Shown: piece after piece, positions 1 through 5,071 of the stretch
How the letters are laid out: each line of letters opens with the position of its first letter
How positions within the stretch are numbered: position 1 is the stretch's first letter
Source of the DNA: Syntrophaceae bacterium
GTDB taxonomy: Bacteria > Desulfobacterota > Syntrophia > Syntrophales > UBA2185
Reading direction: 5' to 3'
DNA length: 5,071 bases
NCBI GenBank assembly: GCA_003508565.1
Contig: DNUI01000007.1
Location: 1-5,071, forward strand
Made by a program: the position numbers and the translations under genes
Notes under the pieces: generated by a model
The model's database searches: none
Told to the model about the DNA's origin: nothing
What the model saw: only the letters and a program-made list of their open reading frames with translations

Positions 1-808
1 GATTGCCCACCTGGTAAAACATTTTGAATATCTTCCTGATCTCCGATTTATCAATACCGACACCATTATCTTCAAACCGTATGTGTAACCCCTTCTTCCG
101 GGGAATAAAATGGACGTCGACCCTGGGATGATCCGATTCATTGTAATTCACTGCGTTTGTCATAATGTTCATTAGAAGCATGTCAAACAGGAGCGGATTG
201 ATAGGGTAGTAGAGGGGTTTCCCGGCGGGACCATGTATCCTTACCTCACAGTTGCGGAAGAGATCGGCATTGCTCTGGTAAAATTGCCGCATGGTGCCTA
301 TCAGATCCACTTCGACAAATTCTTTCCAGTAGTTGCCGCTCTCAATCCTGGCAAGGCTGAGGATCCGGTTAATGTTATTCAGCAGTCGTTCTACGTCCTG
401 GATCATATACCCAACGTATTTGATCTGTTCTTCACGGGGCAGGTCGTGTTTTGCAAACGTTTCCAGGTACAGTTTCAGGGATGTCACCGGTGTCTTCAGC
501 TCATGCGTGAAATTGTTGATGAAGTTCCTCTGCAACCGGTAAAGCTGCCATGTCTTTTGATTGTATATAAAAATAACAAAGATTCCGACAAGGATGATCC
601 CAACAAGAATGGAAAGGACAAGAATGACTACCCACGTATTGATCTCGAAAAACTGGCTGGGATCGAGATTGTACTTCTGGATAACCGAAGCCAACCCTGC
701 GCTGACGCTGATATACCAGTACACATAGAGGCAGAGGGACGCAGCTAACGCTATAATTGAAAAAACAAAGATTAAAACGGGATGATAAAACCACTTGAAT
801 TTGTTCAT
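1..808 (-). CDS. Sensor histidine kinase, HAMP-less, two transmembrane segments (3' end outside window)
   Basis: Inner-membrane two-component sensor kinase that would autophosphorylate on His and pass the phosphate to a response regulator. The frame is open from ATG at 808 to base 1, giving 269 residues without a stop. A hydrophobic segment at about 10-33 is followed by a short external loop (about 34-57), a second membrane helix (about 58-82), and then directly the HisKA domain. The H-box is NFTHELKTPVTSLKLYLE with the phosphoacceptor at H102. The HATPase_c domain shows the N-box (MNIMTNAVNYN, N214 and N218), the G1 box DNGVGID at 247-253, and an F-box-like FKMFYQVGN at the window edge. The G2 box and the C-terminus are missing. 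Only about 20 residues separate the second helix from H102, so there is no room for a HAMP domain. The start is supported by GGGGAG 8 nt upstream. The gene is divergent from the radical SAM gene. The cognate regulator is not visible, and the signal is unknown. Confidence 0.93.
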   Translation of the reverse strand, partial: MNKFKWFYHPVLIFVFSIIALAASLCLYVYWYISVSAGLASVIQKYNLDPSQFFEINTWVVILVLSILVGIILVGIFVIFIYNQKTWQLYRLQRNFINNFTHELKTPVTSLKLYLETFAKHDLPREEQIKYVGYMIQDVERLLNNINRILSLARIESGNYWKEFVEVDLIGTMRQFYQSNADLFRNCEVRIHGPAGKPLYYPINPLLFDMLLMNIMTNAVNYNESDHPRVDVHFIPRKKGLHIRFEDNGVGIDKSEIRKIFKMFYQVGN

Positions 809-816
809 TCTTGAAA

Positions 817-822
817 CTCCCC
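817..822 (-). promoter_or_regulatory. Ribosome binding site of the histidine kinase gene
   Basis: On the minus strand GGGGAG lies 8 nt before the ATG at 808. This is good Shine-Dalgarno spacing and fixes the kinase start, which begins right before the first hydrophobic segment. Confidence 0.7.
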
Positions 823-846
823 GCAGACTCGCGTGTATACCTTAAT

Positions 847-879
847 AAGATACGTACAACATGATACATCGTGTGTCAA
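847..879 (-). promoter_or_regulatory. Possible sigma-70-type promoter for the histidine kinase
   Basis: A perfect -35 hexamer TTGACA is read on the minus strand at 879-874. At the normal 17-nt spacing the -10 position reads TACGTA, which is poor. A better hexamer, TATCTT at 852-847, is 21 nt away, which is too far. The site is therefore tentative: the position upstream of the kinase and the perfect -35 favour it, while the weak -10 counts against it or suggests dependence on an activator. Confidence 0.25.
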
Positions 880-918
880 CGGACAAATATTGGCTGCACC
901 CTGCCTGTGCATGCCGCA

Positions 919-936
919 TTGTAAAAGTTTTGTAAA
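919..936 (+). promoter_or_regulatory. Direct-repeat operator resembling an OmpR/PhoB-family response-regulator box
   Basis: The sequence reads TTGTAAA AGTT TTGTAAA: two identical 7-bp units (919-925 and 930-936) separated by 4 bp, so they repeat every 11 bp. Winged-helix OmpR/PhoB-family regulators bind head-to-tail as dimers to exactly this 7+4 geometry. It sits between the divergent histidine kinase and radical SAM genes. The repeat is seen directly; that a regulator binds it is inferred. Confidence 0.45.
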
Positions 937-958
937 ACCCCCCTGAAGGCCTTTTATT
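930..958 (+). promoter_or_regulatory. Candidate promoter for the radical SAM gene
   Basis: TTGTAA (930-935) could act as a -35 and TTTATT (953-958) as a -10, with 17 bp between them; each matches the sigma-70 consensus at about four positions. The -35 coincides with the second half of the direct-repeat box, the arrangement found at activator-dependent PhoB-type promoters. The transcript would have a leader of roughly 70 nt. No riboswitch fold is evident in that leader. Confidence 0.3.
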
Positions 959-1018
959 TACCTGCTTTTTCCATTAAATAAGTACATGTGCATCATACAC
1001 ACATAAAAATATCCAGAC

Positions 1019-1025
1019 AAAAGGA
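1019..1025 (+). promoter_or_regulatory. Ribosome binding site deciding the radical SAM start
   Basis: AAAAGGA at 1019-1025 is the only Shine-Dalgarno-like run before the gene. It directly abuts the first in-frame ATG (1025), which leaves no spacing. It lies 11 nt before the next in-frame ATG (1037) and 8 nt before an in-frame TTG (1034). I therefore prefer 1037, with 1034 possible. Confidence 0.45.
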
Positions 1026-1036
1026 TGACAACCTTG

Positions 1037-2785
1037 ATGAAAGCATCGCAGACCGTACACCCCAAAGCAACACGCGCCAGGATATTGCTCAGCAGCGTTT
1101 TCGCTCCTTATGCGCAGGATGACGACTTCGGAAGCAGGAAAAACAACCCCATGGAGCTCTACCAAAACCAGGTGACTCGCGAGCAGGGAGGATTCTCGCT
1201 CCGAATGTTTCACCGATCCTTCGGTTTGCTCATGCTCCAGGCAAACATTGAAGCGCCCTGTACCGTCCTCGATTTCCCCTCCCTTGGAGAGTTTGTCCGA
1301 GAAATACAGGACAATGAGTACGACATCATCGGGATCAGCTCCATTATTCCGAATGCAGGTAAGGTAAAAAAAATGTGCGAACTGATCCGAGAACACCGGC
1401 CTGGCGCAACGATCATCGTTGGGGGACATATCTGCAATAAAGAGCATATCGACGGGTATATCGACGCCAATCATATCGTCAGGGGAGACGGTATCCAATG
1501 GTTCCGGAGATTTCTCGGACAGGACGAGAAGGCGCCCGTCCGTCACCCCATGGTTTACTCAGGGTTCGGCGCTCGGGTCATGGGAATCAACCTGCCTCAA
1601 AGGCGGGGACGCACGGCCGCCATTCTGATTCCCTCCGTGGGCTGCCCCATAGGTTGTAATTTCTGCTCGACGTCCGCCCTCTTCGGAGGCAAGGGAAACT
1701 TTGTCAATTTCTACGAGACGGGTGACGAACTCTTCTCCGTCATGTGCCAGATCGAAGAAAACCTCCACGTGCGCTCCTTTTTTGTTCTCGACGAAAATTT
1801 CCTGTTACACCGGAAACGGGCACTCAGGCTTCTGGAACTGATGGAAAAAAACAGGAAAATCTGGGCCCTCAATGTCTTCAGCTCCGCCAGTGTTCTGCAA
1901 TCCTACGCCCCTGAACAGTTAGTAGGACTGGGCATCATCTGGGTCTGGATCGGTCTGGAAGGCAAGAGCACCCAGTACCAAAAGCTCAAGGCCGTAGATA
2001 CACAGACGCTGGTCAGAACGTTGCAGTCCCATGGAATCCGCGTTATGGGATCGTCGATCATCGGTATGGAAAACCACACTCCGGAAAACATCGATGAAGT
2101 CATCGAGCATGCCGTAAGCCATGACACCGATTTCCACCAATTTATGCTTTACACCCCGAATCCGGGAACACCGCTCTATGAAGAGCACCGGAGAGATGGA
2201 AGACTCTTGCCCGAATCGGAGCTTTCTTGCGCAGATGCCCACGGCCAATACCGCTTCAACTATCGCCACCACTATATAAAAGATGGGCAGGAGGAGGTAT
2301 ATCTCCTCCAGGCATTCAGAAAGGATTTTGAAGAAAACGGCCCCAGTCTCTACCGCCTCATAAGAACCATGTTGAAAGGATGGCAGAGATACAAGGGACA
2401 CGCTGATTTCCGAATCCGTGACCGTTTTCGATGGGATGTGGCGCCCCTGCGTTCAGCCTATGCGGGAGCCATATGGGCCATGAAAAAGTGGTATCGGGGA
2501 AACAGCCGTATGTCGGAAAAGATGGAAGCTCTTCTGAAGGACATTTACCGGACCTTCGGATGGAAAACGAGAATCATCACGCCTCTCATAGGACTGTATG
2601 CTCTTGCAAAGTTTACGCGGGAGGAAAAACGGCTGAAGGAAGGCTGTATTTATGAGCCCTGCTCTTTTCATGAAAAAAACGCAGCGGCCATTGCCCTGAT
2701 GAAGAAAACGCATGGCCGCATCAAGATCGCAATCCCGGAGGTGCCTTGCGCAATTCCCAAACCCGCATCGGTTTCCGGCGCGTAA
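1037..2785 (+). CDS. B12-binding-domain radical SAM protein, substrate unknown
   Basis: Cytosolic [4Fe-4S] enzyme expected to cleave S-adenosylmethionine into a 5'-deoxyadenosyl radical. The cobalamin-type Rossmann domain suggests a class B methyltransferase or a relative. Residues are numbered from ATG 1037 (582 aa). About 60-160 is the B12-binding-like domain, with alternating strands and helices, DIIGISSIIPN, GGH at 129-131 and RGDG at 149-152; the DxHxxG cobalamin-ligand motif is absent. The radical SAM barrel spans about 193-410: cluster motif CPIGCNFC (C203, C207, C210), DENF at 252-255, WIGLEGKS at 304-311, GMEN at 343-346 and TPNPGTPLYEE from 373. A basic, mostly helical extension from about 412 to the end matches no domain I recognise; it contains CIYEPC (C537, C542). 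An upstream in-frame ATG at 1025 would add four residues but has no spacing from the ribosome site. The overall layout resembles lipid-modifying and hopanoid-methylase-like members, but nothing here fixes the substrate. The gene is monocistronic in this window and divergent from the kinase. Confidence 0.93.
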   Translation: MKASQTVHPKATRARILLSSVFAPYAQDDDFGSRKNNPMELYQNQVTREQGGFSLRMFHRSFGLLMLQANIEAPCTVLDFPSLGEFVREIQDNEYDIIGISSIIPNAGKVKKMCELIREHRPGATIIVGGHICNKEHIDGYIDANHIVRGDGIQWFRRFLGQDEKAPVRHPMVYSGFGARVMGINLPQRRGRTAAILIPSVGCPIGCNFCSTSALFGGKGNFVNFYETGDELFSVMCQIEENLHVRSFFVLDENFLLHRKRALRLLELMEKNRKIWALNVFSSASVLQSYAPEQLVGLGIIWVWIGLEGKSTQYQKLKAVDTQTLVRTLQSHGIRVMGSSIIGMENHTPENIDEVIEHAVSHDTDFHQFMLYTPNPGTPLYEEHRRDGRLLPESELSCADAHGQYRFNYRHHYIKDGQEEVYLLQAFRKDFEENGPSLYRLIRTMLKGWQRYKGHADFRIRDRFRWDVAPLRSAYAGAIWAMKKWYRGNSRMSEKMEALLKDIYRTFGWKTRIITPLIGLYALAKFTREEKRLKEGCIYEPCSFHEKNAAAIALMKKTHGRIKIAIPEVPCAIPKPASVSGA

Positions 2786-2900
2786 TTATAGATACGAAAA
2801 TATATTTTATAACGTCTTTCGCAGAAATGACAAATTGACGATTTTCATCGCTCGTTGCACTCTGCGGGGACATGAGAATTACAGATATTTGCCTGCTTTC
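2786..2900. other. Convergent intergenic gap without a classical terminator
   Basis: This 115-bp spacer lies between the stop codons of the radical SAM gene and the oppositely oriented methyltransferase gene. It contains an AT-only perfect palindrome AAAATATATTTT at 2797-2808 and a very weak CGAT/ATCG hairpin (about 2840-2851). I see no GC-rich stem followed by a T-run on either strand, so termination may be Rho-dependent or read into the opposing gene. Confidence 0.5.
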
Positions 2901-3581
2901 TCACGGTTTGAACCATCGCACAACGGCAAACGCCCCTGTATCCCATCCCTTCATGCGGCCCTCATTTTCGGTTTCAACGGCTTTTTCAGGCGCGTCTTCT
3001 TTCAGAAAATGGATGGCCGTATGCACTGCGCCGTCCACAGGTGCGAGGGAACGCAAGTCATCCGGGGATCGGAAATGTGCTTTCCGGAATATGGAATCTC
3101 TTTTTTCCGCCGCCTCAGCTCTGCGCACCGCCCAGAGGCTCCGGCTATTCAGGTTCGCCACTACAATGACCCCACCTTTTTTTGTCACACGAAAGAGCTC
3201 TGCCACAGCGCTTTTTGCGTCCTCTATAAACTCAATGGCCGTAATCGACACGACTTTGTCAAAACAACCTTCGCGAAAGGGCAGGGTTGAAATATCACCC
3301 ACCACCGGATCAAAGGGATATCTCCCAGCCTTTTCCCTTGCCCGCCGCAACATTGGGAAAGATATATCGAGCCCCACAATCTTTGTTCCCACAGATAGTA
3401 TATCACGAGTAAACACACCCGTGCCGCAACCCGCATCCAGTATCGTTTCCCCTGAAATTGGGTTCAAAAGGTCCAGAATCAGTTCGCTTTCATATCTTTT
3501 TACCAGGGAGCCGATGGGGGTTGTGAACCAGCGGTCATATTTTTCAGGCCAATCGTCGAAAAGGGCACTCTTTTTTGTCAT
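2901..3581 (-). CDS. Class I SAM-dependent methyltransferase (Methyltransf_11/UbiE-like fold)
   Basis: Cytosolic methyltransferase of 226 residues that would transfer a methyl group from S-adenosylmethionine to an unidentified small molecule, lipid or macromolecule. The N-terminus (FDDWPEKYDRWFTTPIG) is a substrate-side cap. Motif I is ILDAGCGTGVFT at 47-58, the acidic residue that binds the SAM ribose is D72 in VGLDIS, motif GDISTLPF is at 95-102, and the post-motif strand is KKGGVIVVANLN at about 134-145. The length is normal for a single-domain enzyme of this fold. There is no signal peptide or membrane segment. The ATG overlaps the ABC-F stop codon (ATGA), and GGAGGA lies 11 nt upstream inside the ABC-F gene, so translation is probably coupled. 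The order ABC-F then methyltransferase suggests a shared expression unit rather than proven shared function. The fold is secure; the substrate is unknown. Confidence 0.92.
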   Translation of the reverse strand: MTKKSALFDDWPEKYDRWFTTPIGSLVKRYESELILDLLNPISGETILDAGCGTGVFTRDILSVGTKIVGLDISFPMLRRAREKAGRYPFDPVVGDISTLPFREGCFDKVVSITAIEFIEDAKSAVAELFRVTKKGGVIVVANLNSRSLWAVRRAEAAEKRDSIFRKAHFRSPDDLRSLAPVDGAVHTAIHFLKEDAPEKAVETENEGRMKGWDTGAFAVVRWFKP

Positions 3582-5071
3582 TGATAAATAGTTCCTCCAT
3601 TATTTCCGGCTTGATTGACTTCCAGTTTTTTTGACACATTTTCCCAGGAAGTGTAAAGATTTTCAAGCTCTCTCACAATATCAAGGATTTCCTGACTTAG
3701 TTGTTTAATTTTTTTCGGCTCTTTGTGGATATCCGGTGCGCAGAGGATCCTTTCGCTTTCCGCTTTCATTTCTTCCAGATGAGAAATGCGGCTTTCCAGC
3801 GTCACAAGCTCATTTTTTAAAGCCTTTGTGATTCGGGAAAGCCGGTTTCTTTCCTCCGCTTCCAGCCGCTTCTCTTCTTTTGTCTTTAACGCTCTCCTTC
3901 CAGGCGTCAACTCCCGGCTACGGGGCAGCTCGGCCATAGGTCCTCGTCCATTCTGAATTGCTCCAACCCGTATCTGAGAATTGTTCTCATCGGATTTCCC
4001 CTGAACGGCTGCATCCATTTCACTCCGCTTCTGGATGAAATAGGAATAATTCCCATGGTATTCATAGCATTGACCGTTACACATCTCAATCACCCGGTTC
4101 ACATGGCGGTCAAGGAAAAAGCGGTCATGGGAGACAATAACCACCGTTCCCGAATAGCCGAGTAGAGCATTCTGGAAAATTTCTTTTGTCTTCAAATCCA
4201 GATGATTGGTGGGTTCGTCAAGAATCAGCAGATTGGAATCCTGGAGCAGGATTTTCAGCAGAGCCAGCCGTGACTTTTCACCACCGGAGAGGACGGAAAT
4301 CTCCTTATATATATCATCCCCGGAAAAGAGAAAGGCACCCAGGAGGTTCCGTTTCTCCTGGTCATTGCTGCGGCTCCCTGTCAGGTTGACCTCATGCCAT
4401 ATGGTCCGCTCATAGTTGAGATTCTGGGAGCTTTCCTGAGAAAAAAAGGCCATGCTCACATTGAGGCCGTATGTCACTGTCCCGGAAGAAGGTTCTTCCG
4501 TGCCACTCAGAATTCTGGCCAGAGTCGATTTTCCGGCCCCGTTGACACCGACCAGGGCTACTTTCTCACCCCGCTGAATGGTCAGATCAACAGATCGAAA
4601 AACGTTCACTTCCCCATAGCTTTTGGAAACCTGCCGGACAGAAACAACTTCCCTGCCACTTTTGGGGGCTTCCGGAAACTGGAGATGAACCTGTTTCTCC
4701 TTCCGTTCAAGTTCAATGACTTCAAAGCGTTCAAGCATTTTGATGCGGCTCTGGACCTGCTTGGCCTTGGTGGCCTTAAAGCGGAACCGCTCGATGAATT
4801 CCTGCGTCTTTTTGATTTCCGTCCGCTGGAGAGCCATCTGTTTTTTCAGGGCTTCCAGACGTCGATCCTTTTCCGCCAAATAGTAGGAGTAGTTCCCCTT
4901 GAAAACAGTGAGGCGATGATTGGACAATTCAACGATCTGATTGACCATCTTGTCTAAAAATATGCGATCGTGGGCAATGGTAAGCAGGGTGCCGTGGTAA
5001 TTTTTCAGATAGCTTTCCAGCCACTCCATGCTCTCTGTGTCCAAATGATTGGTTGGTTCATCTAAGAGCAT
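3578..5071 (-). CDS. ABC-F family ATPase, Uup/YdiF-like (5' end outside window)
   Basis: Soluble duplicated ATPase of the ABC-F group, whose members act on the ribosome and have no membrane domain. 497 residues are visible. The first Met at the window edge lies within the Walker B of ABC domain 1 (MLLDEPTNHLD), so it is not the true start and roughly 150-190 residues are missing. Visible in order: the switch His of ABC1 (TIAHDR, H34); the charged interdomain linker at about 66-125, corresponding to the P-site-tRNA interaction motif; ABC2 with Walker A GVNGAGKST (K181), Q-loop Q212, signature LSGGE at 261-265, Walker B LLILDEPTNHLD (D285, E286) and SHDR (H315); a polar, low-complexity spacer at about 350-395; and a C-terminal coiled coil at about 397-485 like the extension of Uup. 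Both catalytic glutamates are present. It is the upstream gene of a pair with the methyltransferase. Housekeeping ribosome or DNA-related roles are likelier than antibiotic protection, but the sequence does not decide. Confidence 0.95.
   Translation of the reverse strand: MLLDEPTNHLDTESMEWLESYLKNYHGTLLTIAHDRIFLDKMVNQIVELSNHRLTVFKGNYSYYLAEKDRRLEALKKQMALQRTEIKKTQEFIERFRFKATKAKQVQSRIKMLERFEVIELERKEKQVHLQFPEAPKSGREVVSVRQVSKSYGEVNVFRSVDLTIQRGEKVALVGVNGAGKSTLARILSGTEEPSSGTVTYGLNVSMAFFSQESSQNLNYERTIWHEVNLTGSRSNDQEKRNLLGAFLFSGDDIYKEISVLSGGEKSRLALLKILLQDSNLLILDEPTNHLDLKTKEIFQNALLGYSGTVVIVSHDRFFLDRHVNRVIEMCNGQCYEYHGNYSYFIQKRSEMDAAVQGKSDENNSQIRVGAIQNGRGPMAELPRSRELTPGRRALKTKEEKRLEAEERNRLSRITKALKNELVTLESRISHLEEMKAESERILCAPDIHKEPKKIKQLSQEILDIVRELENLYTSWENVSKKLEVNQAGNNGGTIYQ
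3593..3598 (-). promoter_or_regulatory. Ribosome binding site of the methyltransferase, inside the ABC-F gene
   Basis: GGAGGA on the minus strand encodes the Gly-Gly near the ABC-F C-terminus and lies 11 nt before the methyltransferase ATG at 3581. It is a strong core with slightly long spacing, consistent with re-initiation by ribosomes finishing the ABC-F frame. Confidence 0.6.

Noticed and set aside
233..748. Plus-strand open frame of 171 codons opposite the histidine kinase
   Set aside because: The minus frame carries the H, N, G1 and F-box motifs and two membrane helices; the plus frame is its antisense shadow.
889..912. Sigma-54 promoter (GG ... GC) upstream of the radical SAM gene
   Set aside because: The best GG and GC pair is 9 nt apart rather than the required 10, and the flanking bases do not match TGGCAC/TTGCA.
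959..1024. Cobalamin riboswitch in the leader of the B12-type radical SAM gene
   Set aside because: The leader is too short, and I see no B12-box-like sequence or conserved multi-stem layout.
974..1546. Minus-strand open frame of 190 codons opposite the radical SAM N-terminal region
   Set aside because: It is antisense to the B12-type domain, has no recognisable motif, and its end would run into the regulatory region.
2712..3290. Plus-strand open frame of 192 codons crossing the convergent gap
   Set aside because: It overlaps the end of the radical SAM gene in another frame and then runs antisense to the methyltransferase, with no domain and atypical composition.
2872..3591. Plus-strand open frame of 239 codons opposite the methyltransferase
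   Set aside because: It mirrors the methyltransferase, whose SAM-binding motifs, ribosome site and operon overlap are clear. The mirror translation is Ser/Arg/Pro-rich, has no recognisable domain and lacks a ribosome site.
4394..4957. Plus-strand open frame of 187 codons opposite the ABC-F gene
   Set aside because: It is antisense to a gene with complete ABC2 motifs; no independent coding evidence.
3578..5071. Antibiotic-resistance ABC-F call
   Set aside because: The arm between the Walker A and signature of ABC1 is outside the window, and the Uup-like C-terminal coiled coil points to a general ABC-F; resistance cannot be supported.

Overview
This 5071-base window has four protein-coding genes, two cut by the window edges. 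There are no RNA genes, mobile elements or CRISPR arrays that I can see. Base composition is near 50% G+C by eye. A HAMP-less sensor kinase, a B12-domain radical SAM enzyme and an ABC-F/methyltransferase pair together suggest a Gram-negative, probably anaerobic bacterium, plausibly Desulfobacterota (the former Deltaproteobacteria). That placement is inferred from gene content, with no marker gene to anchor it.

Layout. Positions 1-808 (minus strand) hold most of a membrane-bound sensor histidine kinase whose 3' end lies beyond base 1. Positions 809-1036 are a divergent regulatory region. It contains a striking direct repeat, TTGTAAA-AGTT-TTGTAAA, with an 11-bp period, which matches the geometry of OmpR/PhoB-family response-regulator boxes and overlaps a possible -35 element. 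Positions 1037-2785 (plus strand) encode a radical SAM enzyme of about 582 residues with an N-terminal cobalamin-binding-type domain and a long, unassigned C-terminal extension. Positions 2786-2900 are a short gap between convergent genes, without a classical terminator. Positions 2901-3581 (minus) encode a class I SAM-dependent methyltransferase. Positions 3578-5071 (minus) encode the C-terminal two-thirds or so of an ABC-F ATPase, with its 5' end outside the window.

How the genes fit together. The ABC-F gene and the methyltransferase gene share an ATGA stop/start overlap, so they form one transcription unit and are probably translationally coupled. The kinase and the radical SAM gene are divergent and share an upstream region. 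If the kinase is paired with an OmpR-family regulator (not visible here), the direct repeat would be its natural target and the radical SAM gene a likely regulon member. The substrates of the radical SAM enzyme and the methyltransferase cannot be deduced from this window.
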